DNA of 64,000 nucleotides, taken from positions 141,314 through 205,313 of the forward strand of contig NZ_DGUZ01000019.1 in assembly GCF_002394865.1 (NCBI RefSeq). The letters are read 5' to 3'. Every line of letters starts with the position of its first letter. Position 1 is the stretch's first letter. This DNA comes from Fibrobacter sp. UBA4297 (lineage in GTDB: Bacteria; Fibrobacterota; Fibrobacteria; Fibrobacterales; Fibrobacteraceae). Below, one piece after another: positions 25,584 to 33,828 of this stretch. A model generated the notes under the pieces. That model did not search any database. It was given only the letters and a program-made list of their open reading frames with translations, and had not been told where the DNA came from. The position numbers and the translations under genes are program-made.

Positions 25584-25680
25584 CGGTCATTAGTAGTTAG
25601 TCATTGGTTATTAGTTGTTATAAAAGCGACAAAGTCGCCTAGTATAAACTACAGACTAATGACTATTGACTAATAACTAA
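25584..25680. repeat. Long imperfect palindrome with TTAGTCATTAG-type arms
   Basis: Left arm of TTAG/TTAGTCATTGGTTATTAG units, central perfect hairpin GCGACAAAGTCGC (25626-25638), right arm of CTAATGACTATTGACTAATAACTAA units complementary to the left. Similar elements occur at 55098-55215 and in part at 16627 and 34705. Confidence 0.7.
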
Positions 25681-25709
25681 ACTTGACACCTGATTCTTGA
25701 GACTAAACA

Positions 25710-27608
25710 ATGAAAAAATGGCGCATTGACGATTCCCGAGATCTTTACAACGTAAAGGGTTGGGGCGTAAGTTACTTTGACATTAACGACAAGGGTCACG
25801 CGACGGTTTCGCCGATCAAGAATGGCGGTCCGAGCATCGACCTTTACGAGCTCGTGCAGGAACTTTCCTTGCGCGATGTTTCGACTCCTGTGTTGTTGCG
25901 CTTCCCGGATATTCTGGACAGCCGCATCGAAAAGATTCACGAGTGCTTCACGAAGGCGACGACTGAATATGGCTACAAAGGTGGCCATTACAGCATCTTC
26001 CCAATCAAGGTGAACCAGCAGCGCGCGGTCTTGGAAGAAGTGGTGAGTCACGGTTCCAAGTTCAACATCGGCCTCGAGGCGGGTTCCAAGCCGGAACTCC
26101 ATGCGGTACTTGCGAACATGGAAAATCCGGACGCGTTGATTATCTGCAACGGCTACAAGGACGAAGACTTTATCGAGCTTGCTCTCCTCGCACAGAAGAT
26201 GGGCAAGAAGATTTTCATTGTCGTCGAAAAGATGAACGAGCTTCACTTGGTTGTAGACTTGTCTCGTCGCATCGGTGTGCGCCCGAACATCGGCATCCGC
26301 ATCAAGCTTGCAAGCTCTGGTAGTGGCAAGTGGGAAGAATCCGGCGGATACCACAGCAAGTTCGGTCTCAATAGCTCTGAACTTTTGGAAGCTCTCGACT
26401 ACATCAAGGAAGAGAAGATGGAAGACTGCATGAAGCTCATCCACTTCCACTTGGGTAGCCAGATTACGAACATTCGCCATATTAAGAATGGACTCCGCGA
26501 AGTGTCGCAGTTCTACGTTCAAATTAGAAAGATGGGCATGGGCCTTGAATTCGTGGACGTGGGCGGCGGCTTGGGCGTCGATTACGATGGTACGCGCAGT
26601 TCTAACGCAAGCTCCGTGAACTATTCCATCCAGGAATACGCAAACGACGTTGTGTACGCGATGTTCGAAGCATGCGAAAATGCCGATGTTCCTCACCCGA
26701 ATATCATTGCGGAATCGGGCCGTGCTCTTTCGGCACACCATTCCATCTTGGTGTTCAACGTGCTTGAAACGGCTGGCCAGGCATTCTTTGACGAAAGCGT
26801 TCACGAAATTAGCGATGACGCTCCGGAAGCACTGAAGGACTTGTACGGCATTTACAAGAGCCTTTCTCCGAAGAACTTGCTCGAAAGCTGGCACGATGCC
26901 ATGCAGATTAACGACGACACCTTGAGCGGTTTCAAGATGGGCGATGTGGATTTGCAGACGCGCGCTATGAGCGAACGTTTGTTCTGGAGCATTGCCCGCA
27001 AGGTGGACTTGCTCGCACGCGACTTGCGCCATCCGCCTTATGAATTGAGCGAACTCCCGCGCTTGCTTGCCGAAAAGTACTTCTGCAACTTCAGCCTTTT
27101 CCAGAGCCTCCCGGACAGCTGGGGCGTGGATCAGGTGTTCCCGATTATGCCGATCCAGCGTTTGGACGAAGAGCCGACGATTGAGACGACAATTCAGGAC
27201 GTGACTTGCGATAGCGATGGCAAGATTGACATGTTCGTTCGCGGCGGCGAAGTGGCACGCACCATTCCTCTCCACCCGATCAAGAAGGACGAACCGTACT
27301 TTATCGCGGTTTACCTCGTCGGTGCATACCAGGAAATTCTCGGTGACCTCCACAACCTCTTTGGCGATACGAACGCTGTGCATATTGTCTGCAACGACAA
27401 GGGCGGCTACGATATTGACAAGGTGATTGACGGTGAATCCGTGGAAGACGTGCTCGACTACGTGAACTTCAGCGACAAGGCTCTTGTCCGCAACATGGAA
27501 AACTGGGTCACGCGCTCTGTGAAGGAAGGAAAGATTACGCTTCAGGAAGGCAAGGAATTCTTGAACATCTATCGTTCCGGACTTTACGGGTACACGTATC
27601 TGGAATAG
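25710..27608 (+). CDS. speA: Biosynthetic arginine decarboxylase
   Basis: The 632-aa PLP enzyme makes agmatine from arginine, the first step to putrescine. It has the family start (W-x-x-x-D-S-x-x-L-Y-x-V-x-x-W-G), the PLP-lysine region FPIKVNQQRAVLEEV near residue 100, the GLEAGSKPEL segment, HFHLGSQI, the EFVDVGGGLGVDYDG motif and NIIAESGRALSAHH. The C-terminal part contains a CDSDG active-site motif near residue 500. Length fits the 630-660-aa SpeA group. No agmatine-processing genes are next to it. Confidence 0.95.
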   Translation: MKKWRIDDSRDLYNVKGWGVSYFDINDKGHATVSPIKNGGPSIDLYELVQELSLRDVSTPVLLRFPDILDSRIEKIHECFTKATTEYGYKGGHYSIFPIKVNQQRAVLEEVVSHGSKFNIGLEAGSKPELHAVLANMENPDALIICNGYKDEDFIELALLAQKMGKKIFIVVEKMNELHLVVDLSRRIGVRPNIGIRIKLASSGSGKWEESGGYHSKFGLNSSELLEALDYIKEEKMEDCMKLIHFHLGSQITNIRHIKNGLREVSQFYVQIRKMGMGLEFVDVGGGLGVDYDGTRSSNASSVNYSIQEYANDVVYAMFEACENADVPHPNIIAESGRALSAHHSILVFNVLETAGQAFFDESVHEISDDAPEALKDLYGIYKSLSPKNLLESWHDAMQINDDTLSGFKMGDVDLQTRAMSERLFWSIARKVDLLARDLRHPPYELSELPRLLAEKYFCNFSLFQSLPDSWGVDQVFPIMPIQRLDEEPTIETTIQDVTCDSDGKIDMFVRGGEVARTIPLHPIKKDEPYFIAVYLVGAYQEILGDLHNLFGDTNAVHIVCNDKGGYDIDKVIDGESVEDVLDYVNFSDKALVRNMENWVTRSVKEGKITLQEGKEFLNIYRSGLYGYTYLE

Positions 27609-27612
27609 ACGA

Positions 27613-27720
27613 GAGAACGCCCGCCACGGCGGGCTACAGACGAGAGACGAAAGAGGAAGTCAAAGGTCCTAAATGTCACCCCGGCCTCTGTGCTCTTTGA
27701 CCACTTAGAACTTTAGTTCT
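27613..27720. repeat. Class C repeat followed by a class A-like fragment
   Basis: GACGAGAGAACG, hairpin CCCGCCACGGCGGGC, CTACAGACGAGAGACGA, then TGTCACCCCGGCCT. The class C frame reappears inside hrpA at 52548-52598 with a different hairpin. Confidence 0.75.
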
Positions 27721-27784
27721 TATGTGGTCATGATCCGCGTATGGGGACGGGGTCGCCTTTTAGAAAAAAACGAACGATAAATCT

Positions 27785-28633
27785 ATGGAACACAACAATT
27801 ACGATATTGCAATTTTGCTTGCTACGTACAATGGCGGCAAGTACATCTGGGAACAGCTTGAATCGCTGTTCCAGCAATCTTGTAAACAGTTCCATTTGTA
27901 TGTTCGTGATGACGGCTCCTCGGACGATACAATGAAAATCGTCGATCAATTTCACGGAATGTTTCCAGACAGAGTTACGATTTTAAAAGACTCGCAAAAG
28001 CACCGAGGTGCGGCGAAGTCTTTTATGTATTTGCTCGAAAATGTGGATTCCGAGTATTACATGTTCTGCGACCAGGACGACATTTGGTTGCTGGAGAAAA
28101 TTGAGAAAACTCTTGCTCGGATGAAGGAAATCGAGACAGAATACGCCAAGAAAGAGACTGCCGCGAAAAAAGTACCCATTCTTGTAGCGACAGATTTGGG
28201 CGTTGTTGACGAACAACTGAATTTGCTCTCGTATTCATTCAACAAAGACCTGAAAATTGACGTTTTCCGCAAGCACCCAGAATTAATTTGTGTGCGACAT
28301 GTGGTTACCGGCTGCACGATGATGTTCAACCACGCAGCAAAACAGGCTTCGCTCCCGATGTCACCACGTGCGACCATGCACGATGAATGGGTTGCCCTTT
28401 GCGTCCATTTTAAAGGCGGCGTCATCTCGATTATTGACGATTCGCCGATTCTTTACCGCCAACACACCAGCAACACGCTTGGCGCAGAGCAAGCTCGCAA
28501 AGGCATTTTCGCACGCGCCATCGCACGCGCAGGGCAAAAACAGTTCTTCCAAGTCGCAAAATTGCTCCACAAGGATTTCGGATTATCGTACTTAAAGTTC
28601 TTGATGTACAAAATTTTGTATAGTTGGTTCTAG
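27785..28633 (+). CDS. Family 2 glycosyltransferase (rhamnosyltransferase-like), first of three
   Basis: The 282-aa GT-A protein begins with the nucleotide-binding strand AILLATYNGGKYIWEQLESL and has the RDDGSSDDT motif (about 39-47) and FCDQDDIWLLEKI near 93, with the metal-binding acidic triad. The acceptor half has TGCTMMFNH, MHDEWVALC and YRQHTSN, typical of O-antigen and cell-wall rhamnosyltransferases. There is no membrane segment, so it is cytoplasmic. It is first in a tight run of three paralogues, with a 2-nt gap to the next. Confidence 0.85.
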   Translation: MEHNNYDIAILLATYNGGKYIWEQLESLFQQSCKQFHLYVRDDGSSDDTMKIVDQFHGMFPDRVTILKDSQKHRGAAKSFMYLLENVDSEYYMFCDQDDIWLLEKIEKTLARMKEIETEYAKKETAAKKVPILVATDLGVVDEQLNLLSYSFNKDLKIDVFRKHPELICVRHVVTGCTMMFNHAAKQASLPMSPRATMHDEWVALCVHFKGGVISIIDDSPILYRQHTSNTLGAEQARKGIFARAIARAGQKQFFQVAKLLHKDFGLSYLKFLMYKILYSWF

Positions 28634-28635
28634 GT

Positions 28636-29337
28636 ATGAGAAGAAGCATTTGCATGGCGACCTACAATGGCGCCAAATACATCAAGGAACAGTTGGATAG
28701 CATTATTCCGCAACTTAGGGAAGATGACGAGCTCATCGTTTCTGATGACGCATCGAAAGACGATACATTGAAAATCGTCCAGAGCTACAACGATCCGCGA
28801 ATCAAGATTTTCCACAACGAGAACCACGGTGTGGCGCACAATTTTGAAAACGCCATGCGACAGGCCACGGGCGACTTGATTTACTTTGCCGATCAAGACG
28901 ACGTCTGGTTGCCGAGCAAACTCGACAAGATGGAAAAGTTCCTCACAGAAGGCGGCTACGACACGATTCTTTGCAATTGCTCGCTCGTCGATGCCAACTT
29001 GAACGTGATCAAGGAACGCCATTACGACGAAAAATGGCCGATGAAAAAATCGCTCTTGCGAAACATCATCAACAATTGCTGGCTCGGCGCTTGCATGTGC
29101 TTTACCAAACAAGTGAAAGACGCTTGCATGCCGTTCCCGCCGAAAGTCGTCGCGCACGATTTGTGGGTCTCGTATTACGCCCAAAAGCATTTCAAGTGCG
29201 GCTACCAAGACGAAGTTTTGCAACTTTACCGCCGTCACGAAAACACAGTCTCGTTCACGGGCGGCAAGAGCACCAACAGCCTTTACTTTAGAATCGCATA
29301 CCGTGCGTACCTCGCGTGGCATATCCTTTGGCGTTAG
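28636..29337 (+). CDS. Family 2 glycosyltransferase, second of three
   Basis: About 233 aa from the ATG at 28636, which directly follows the previous stop; an upstream TTG is possible. It has ICMATYNGAKYIKEQL, SDDASKDDT, YFADQDDVWLPSKLDK, a CMCFTK segment, VAHDLWVSYYA and YRRHENTVS. It lacks the C-terminal 50 residues of its neighbours. The upstream stop and short gap suggest translational coupling. The three together probably build a surface glycan repeat. Confidence 0.85.
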   Translation: MRRSICMATYNGAKYIKEQLDSIIPQLREDDELIVSDDASKDDTLKIVQSYNDPRIKIFHNENHGVAHNFENAMRQATGDLIYFADQDDVWLPSKLDKMEKFLTEGGYDTILCNCSLVDANLNVIKERHYDEKWPMKKSLLRNIINNCWLGACMCFTKQVKDACMPFPPKVVAHDLWVSYYAQKHFKCGYQDEVLQLYRRHENTVSFTGGKSTNSLYFRIAYRAYLAWHILWR

Positions 29338-29346
29338 GCGTTGAGC

Positions 29347-30288
29347 ATGAAAATTTGCATCACACTCGCAACTTATAACGGAGAAAAGTATCTTGCGCAG
29401 ATGCTTGATTCTTTGGTTGCGCAGACGAGACCGGCCGATGTTATAATTGCAGTGGATGATGGTTCCAAAGATTCTACATGTGAAATTTTGGAACGTTACA
29501 AGGATAAGCTCCCGCTAGAAATCACCAAGTTTGAAAAGAACAGAGGGCATCGTGCCGCATTCTCGACGGCGTTAGAGAAAGCCGCTGCCCTACTCGAAGA
29601 TGACGATTTGATTTTCCTTGCCGACCAAGATGACATTTGGCTCCCGAATAAATTAGAAGTTATGAACCAGAAGATTGGCGACAGTTCCATGACTTTTGGC
29701 GATGCCGAAATTATCGATGGAGACGGAGTCGTCACAGAATCATCGTGGCGAAAGAAAGCCGAAATTGTCGAGCAACTGAGCCAGCAAGCACTCCTCACCG
29801 GCTACACAAACGTCACCGGATGCATGGTTGCGTTCAAAGCCGGGCTATTGAAGACAGCGCTCCCGATTCCGCAAGACGTGCCTGTACACGATCAATGGAT
29901 TACACTTTGCGCCACTGTAGAAAACGGCTACCGCGCTATCGCAGATAAAGTTATCCAATATCGCATTCATGGCAACAACGCCATCGGCGAAGGCAACAAA
30001 ACTTGGAGTGAAAAGCTCCAAACGAACGTGCAATGGGCAAAGGCAGTCAAAGGCTCGAACCTTTTCGAGAAACTACCAGACGAAAGCCGCCGATTCTTGG
30101 ACAAGTTCATTCAGTTCTTGGAATTGCGCTTTAGCCATGCGTTTTTATCGCCTCTATGGTTCCCATGGATTGTCCGTAATGCACACAAAATCTACCCGCA
30201 GGTTCACAGCGCCCCCCAAATGATAGCACGAATTCTATTTTCATTCGTGGGCGTTTCGACCGCCAAAAAATTATTCCATAAGAAATAA
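29347..30288 (+). CDS. Family 2 glycosyltransferase, third of three
   Basis: About 313 aa. It shows ITLATYNGEKYLAQML, VDDGSKDST, FLADQDDIWLPNKLE, TGCMVAFKAG, VPVHDQWITLC and YRIHGNNA, in the same order as the two upstream paralogues. A hydrophobic C-terminus (RILFSFVGVSTAKKLF) may touch the membrane. An alternative TTG start lies two codons upstream. No nucleotide-sugar biosynthesis or export genes adjoin, so sugar and acceptor cannot be named. Confidence 0.85.
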   Translation: MKICITLATYNGEKYLAQMLDSLVAQTRPADVIIAVDDGSKDSTCEILERYKDKLPLEITKFEKNRGHRAAFSTALEKAAALLEDDDLIFLADQDDIWLPNKLEVMNQKIGDSSMTFGDAEIIDGDGVVTESSWRKKAEIVEQLSQQALLTGYTNVTGCMVAFKAGLLKTALPIPQDVPVHDQWITLCATVENGYRAIADKVIQYRIHGNNAIGEGNKTWSEKLQTNVQWAKAVKGSNLFEKLPDESRRFLDKFIQFLELRFSHAFLSPLWFPWIVRNAHKIYPQVHSAPQMIARILFSFVGVSTAKKLFHKK

Positions 30289-30355
30289 AAGCGTTTTCAC
30301 GTTATAATGTTTACTACTCTTTCTGACATCATTTTTTATTCGCAGTCCTCGGAAT

Positions 30356-30388
30356 GTGTCATTCCCGACTCGATCGGGAATCTCCTTA
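30356..30388. repeat. Class A palindromic repeat (inverted orientation)
   Basis: TGTCATTCCCGACTCGATCGGGAATCTCC just before nudC. Confidence 0.75.
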
Positions 30389-30424
30389 TTTACAATATCA
30401 CAACTAACAACTAATAACTCCCCT

Positions 30425-31258
30425 ATGATTCACGAAATTACACCGCACAAGCTGAATAACGAATTTAAGACCATTGAACCCAAGCCCACAGATTACTTGA
30501 TTATTTTCAATGGCGAACAAACACTTTTCAAGAAAGCGGGTGAAGATGTTTACGAAATACCACGAGTGCGCGACTTCCCTAAATGTGAATGCCATTACTT
30601 GATTAGCATTGACGGTGACGCTTATTTCTTGTGCAATTCGAACTTGCCTGAAATTCCGGAAGGTTACGAGTTTCGTGGCAACCGCACATTCCGAACGCTC
30701 GAAAATCATTTGGAACGCCTCGGCGGTGCAACTTCCGCACACATCGCCAAGTGGGAAAGTTTGAACAAATTCTGTGGCAAGTGCGGATGTCTCATGAAGC
30801 GCGGCAACAAAGAACGTTCCATGATTTGCCCAAGCTGCAAGAACACGGTCTACCCCAAGATTTCACCGGTCGTTATCGTTGCAGTTCGCAACGGCAACGA
30901 GCTTTTGATGGCCCGCAATTTGGACAATCCAGACAAAACGCGCATGTACCTCATTTCGGGATTTGTGGAAATCGGCGAATCGCTTGAACAGGCGGTCAAG
31001 CGCGAAGTCCTTGAAGAAGCAGGCGTCCGCGTCAAGAACATCAAGTACTTCGGTAGCCAGCCGTGGCCGTTCTCGGAATCGCTCATCTCGGGCTACACAG
31101 CAGAACTCGACGGCGACCCGACCATCCACATGCAAGAGGCAGAACTCGCCTGCGCCACTTGGGTCAAGCGCGAGGACATTCCCGAATACGATACGAGCGT
31201 AAGCATCAGCAGTTGTCTCATCGAGAACTTCCGTTCGGGATATACGATTAAGGAATAA
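30425..31258 (+). CDS. nudC: NAD(H) pyrophosphatase / deNADding Nudix hydrolase
   Basis: I start at the ATG at 30425 (MIHEITPHK). The 277-aa product has an N-terminal NUDIX-like domain, a four-Cys zinc ribbon (CGKCGC...CPSCKN, residues about 119-140), and the Nudix box G-F-V-E-I-G-E-S-L-E-Q-A-V-K-R-E-V-L-E-E-A-G. The NudC signature SQPWPFSES follows 14 residues later. It hydrolyses NADH to NMNH and AMP and removes NAD caps from RNA. A strong terminator follows. Confidence 0.93.
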   Translation: MIHEITPHKLNNEFKTIEPKPTDYLIIFNGEQTLFKKAGEDVYEIPRVRDFPKCECHYLISIDGDAYFLCNSNLPEIPEGYEFRGNRTFRTLENHLERLGGATSAHIAKWESLNKFCGKCGCLMKRGNKERSMICPSCKNTVYPKISPVVIVAVRNGNELLMARNLDNPDKTRMYLISGFVEIGESLEQAVKREVLEEAGVRVKNIKYFGSQPWPFSESLISGYTAELDGDPTIHMQEAELACATWVKREDIPEYDTSVSISSCLIENFRSGYTIKE

Positions 31259-31272
31259 GGAATGACTAGAAA

Positions 31273-31297
31273 GCGCGGCCGAGAAGCCGCGCATTTT
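31273..31297 (+). terminator. nudC: Intrinsic terminator after nudC
   Basis: GCGCGGC, 6-nt loop, GCCGCGC, ATTTT. Confidence 0.8.
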
Positions 31298-31312
31298 CAT
31301 AAAAAAACATTA

Positions 31313-31402
31313 TGGACTCTATCACCTAGCGGTTCCAGAGTGACAAAAGCAATTGACTTAACGTCTCCACAGTCATCCTGGAGCCAAAGGCGATAGGATC
31401 TA
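31313..31402. repeat. Inverted pair of class B repeats
   Basis: TGGACTCTATCACCTAGCGGTTCCAGAGTGAC (first copy) and, inverted, GTCATCCTGGAGCCAAAGGCGATAGGATC (second copy), 25 nt apart, like a bipartite REP unit. Class B copies also lie in the HAD gene and hrpA. Confidence 0.75.
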
Positions 31403-31406
31403 AGCA

Positions 31407-32015
31407 CTATTCTTTCGCAGGAGTTGTCTTCGCTTTTTTATTGCCTTTCTGAGCCGCTTTAGGAGCAGCTTCGGGCTTATTTGCAAGTACAACGAATAAC
31501 GTATCGTGAATCACGACCGTATCGCGCACGACAAGCGTATCGTGAACAAAGACCGTATCGCGAGAGCAAACAACATTTGCAGCACTGCTTGCGGGAACCG
31601 CCGCGGACGAAGAATTCGCTACCAGCGTAGGTACAGCCTCACTTGAGCTAGACAGTTCAGCACTTGAAAGGGTTGCGCTTGATTGCGCGACATTTGTCGG
31701 CATTTTTTCAATAACCGTAATCAAAGAATCGCGGACATTGCGGAGGCTATCCAACTGCCTGCGATAACGCGTCTTATTGCCTGGACGGCGTTCTCTAGAA
31801 TACTGAACCTCAATCTTGTCAATCTGCGATTCAACTCCCTTAAGTTCATCGAAAATAGGACCTTCGCCTTGCACAGAGCCACTCGGCGTAAAGAAGTTTA
31901 CGAAACTATCAAAAAAGCCGCGTTTTGATCCTCCTTCGCTCCACGCAATATTCGTCGAAACAAGACAAACGAGCGCCACAACGCCACAAACAGATTTAAA
32001 CTTAAGTTTTTGCAT
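31407..32015 (-). CDS. Secreted protein with coiled coil and D-T-V repeats
   Basis: 202 aa: signal peptide (VVALVCLVSTNIAWS), a helical part with Arg/Gln-rich coiled-coil character (YRRQLDSLRNVRDSLITVIEKM), a Ser/Ala-rich linker, then an alternating block RDTVFVHDT, LVVRDTVVIHDT, LFVV, and a Lys/Ala-rich tail. The D-T-V words also appear in the envelope protein at 2510-3631. TATTAT lies 6 nt before the ATG. The gene is unrecognised. Confidence 0.6.
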   Translation of the reverse strand: MQKLKFKSVCGVVALVCLVSTNIAWSEGGSKRGFFDSFVNFFTPSGSVQGEGPIFDELKGVESQIDKIEVQYSRERRPGNKTRYRRQLDSLRNVRDSLITVIEKMPTNVAQSSATLSSAELSSSSEAVPTLVANSSSAAVPASSAANVVCSRDTVFVHDTLVVRDTVVIHDTLFVVLANKPEAAPKAAQKGNKKAKTTPAKE

Positions 32016-32086
32016 ATTTCAATAATAGAAAAAAAGAAAGCATCCCTTTACAAGCCCCCTAATTTTACTAAATTAGGACTACCCAT

Positions 32087-32159
32087 GCGGGAGTAGCTCA
32101 GTTGGTAGAGCGCGACCTTCCCAAGGTCGATGTCGAGGGTTCGAGACCCTTTTCCCGCT
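32087..32159 (+). tRNA. tRNA-Gly (anticodon CCC)
   Basis: A complete 73-nt cloverleaf: acceptor GCGGGAG/TTCCCGC (last pair G-U), D arm GCTC-AGTTGGTA-GAGC, anticodon stem CGACC/GGTCG with loop TTCCCAA (CCC at 32120-32122), 5-nt variable loop, T arm with loop TTCGAGA, discriminator T. CCA is not encoded. Confidence 0.95.
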
Positions 32160-32162
32160 CGA

Positions 32163-32197
32163 AAATAAATGGATCCCTTTTGGGGTCCATTTATTTT
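32163..32197 (+). terminator. Intrinsic terminator after tRNA-Gly
   Basis: AAATAAATGGATCCC, TTTT loop, GGGGTCCATTTATTTT; a long stem followed by T residues. Confidence 0.85.
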
Positions 32198-32395
32198 ATA
32201 TTGTGATAGGTCGAGAACCCGAGAAGAGGGTTCGACAAAATAACGAGGTGCACGAAGTGCGTGCGAGTTATTTTGGAATTATCGCGCTAGCGATAAGCCC
32301 GTCAGGGTGAGGAGTCAGCCGCGAAGCGGTGACTGGCGGCGAATCACAAAATTCGGTCATGCACGAAGTGCGAAGAGCGAATTTTGGAATTATAA
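32198..32395. repeat. Two related long hairpins downstream of tRNA-Gly
   Basis: 32237-32274 (AAAATAAC...GTTATTTT) and 32348-32385 (AAAATTCG...CGAATTTT) both contain GCACGAAGTGC in the loop side and are both followed by GGAATTAT. A further hairpin near 32216-32236 repeats the AGGGTTCGA word of the tRNA T arm. No gene. Confidence 0.6.
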
Positions 32396-32725
32396 AATCA
32401 GTTACGAACAGATTATTTTGCTGATAAAACAGATTCCGCACCGCAAGGTACTAGTTGCCGTAGAAGCCTGCTATAGTGGAGGTCTCGGAGAAACAGCGGA
32501 ACAAGCAAGGCCGATGAACGAAACGAAGAAATAGGTGTCTACTTGACTAACAGTTTTACTCGTGGCTTTACGGAGCTATTGAATGAAGCGCCCGACGCCA
32601 CCTTAAGAGATATGTATATCGAGATTGCAAGTAAGATTTCAGGTTCTCACGTACAACTGTATAACGTAAAAAATTACGGAAACATCTATAAAGAAACGAT
32701 GGGCGAATTTTTTGTGATAAAATAA
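32396..32725 (+). pseudogene. Decayed C13 (legumain-type) cysteine protease
   Basis: The first piece reads KVLVAVEACYSGGLGE, matching the strand and catalytic cysteine of C13 peptidases. After a stop near 32534 a second frame reads TNSFTRGFTELL, then SKISGSHVQLYNVKNYGN and GEFFVIK at the end, matching the C-terminal part of the same family. The catalytic-His half is missing, replaced by repeat hairpins, and the middle is shortened and frame-shifted. It is a remnant beside a tRNA gene. Confidence 0.6.
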
Positions 32726-32749
32726 ATGCGCAAGCTTGGTTCTTTTATT

Positions 32750-33823
32750 TTACGGTTCCAAATAATAATCCGGGCGAATACCGAGAGCCTTTTCGTCAGC
32801 TTCTAATTCTGCGGCAGGAACATTTCGACCGACAACGAGCGCACTATCAAAGCCCGCAATTTTTGCGCCATACACGTCTGTTCCAAGCGTATCACCAATC
32901 ATCAGCACGCGAGAGCCCGCCGGAAGCGAAGATTTGACGCGTTCCCAAATTGCAGGGAAAGGCTTCCCCAAATAATAAGTGGCGCAGCCTTCTCCCCCAT
33001 TGGCATAGCACATAGAATCACGACGCAAGCGTTCGGAAAGAGCTCCAGAAACGGGTTCGCGAACAGTCACACCATTTTCATCGGGAATTTTGGGAGCCCA
33101 GGCATCTGAATTGAGCACGAGAAGTATCGCACCCGGACGTTGTAAAATTTTGACCGCACGCGCATACGTTTCGGGCGTGTCTTTTGCAGACGAAATAGCG
33201 ACAATCGGCTCGGCAGGTTCTGCATCCATCGCAACGGCTGTTATCCCACAAGCTTCCAAAACATGCTTGCCCGTTTCACGGCCAATGTAATAGACCTCGC
33301 GCAATTCAAGCTGTTTCGCGGCAGCGCTAGAAAGCGCGGCAGTTCCATCTACATATTCACCACGACGCAAGCGTCCCACGAGATTCGGCAACAAGCTCCC
33401 CGATGAAATAGTCTCTTCCGTTGAAAAAACAAAACCACGCTTGTCCGCATCACGAGCCAAAACTTCATCGACATCGGAGGCTGCGTTTGTCACAAGGCGC
33501 AAATGTTTACCTGCACGGCGAAGCATTTTGAACCATTCCATCGCACCAGGGTAAACAAAACTTCCGCGATTGTAAAGCGTGCCGTATCCGTCAAAACAAA
33601 ACGCATCGTAACGTTCCAGCAAATCTGCCATGTAAACATGGCGAGGGACTGCACAGGAATCGCTCTGGATCCTATCGGGCAAAGCCCTCCAGGATGACAA
33701 TTCAGTTTTGCAAAGAAATGGAGATCCCGGAACTAGTCCGGGATGACATGTAAAGGAGCATGCCTTTTGCGATTCAATAATTTGCTTGTAACGCAGGTAG
33801 ATTTCTGTTTCGAATTTATCCAT
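32750..33823 (-). CDS. HAD-superfamily (NagD-like, class IIA) hydrolase with two repeat elements inside its N-terminus
   Basis: The core (from about residue 65) has the HAD nucleophile motif FCFDGYGTLYN, LRLVTNAAS (motif II), LGKPFPAIWERV with the motif III Lys, and the acidic pair MIGDTLGTDVYGAK. The cap sits between motifs II and III as in class IIA phosphatases. Residues about 22-62 (CHPGLVPGSP and WRALPDRIQ) are encoded by a class A and a class B repeat inserted in frame between the native MDKFETEIYLRYKQIIESQ and DLLERYDAF. A start at the ATG at 33631, after the insert, is also possible. Confidence 0.8.
   Translation of the reverse strand: MDKFETEIYLRYKQIIESQKACSFTCHPGLVPGSPFLCKTELSSWRALPDRIQSDSCAVPRHVYMADLLERYDAFCFDGYGTLYNRGSFVYPGAMEWFKMLRRAGKHLRLVTNAASDVDEVLARDADKRGFVFSTEETISSGSLLPNLVGRLRRGEYVDGTAALSSAAAKQLELREVYYIGRETGKHVLEACGITAVAMDAEPAEPIVAISSAKDTPETYARAVKILQRPGAILLVLNSDAWAPKIPDENGVTVREPVSGALSERLRRDSMCYANGGEGCATYYLGKPFPAIWERVKSSLPAGSRVLMIGDTLGTDVYGAKIAGFDSALVVGRNVPAAELEADEKALGIRPDYYLEP
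33652..33752. repeat. Class B and class A repeats inside the HAD gene
   Basis: 33652-33699: GGATCCTATCGGGCAAAGCCCTCCAGGATGACAA-type element. 33717-33752: GGAGATCCCGGAACTAGTCCGGGATGACA-type element. Both keep the reading frame open. Confidence 0.8.
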
Positions 33824-33828
33824 AGCGA

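Noticed and set aside
25677..27383. Long antisense open frame over speA
   Set aside because: Same shadow effect; the plus strand encodes a complete SpeA with all motifs.
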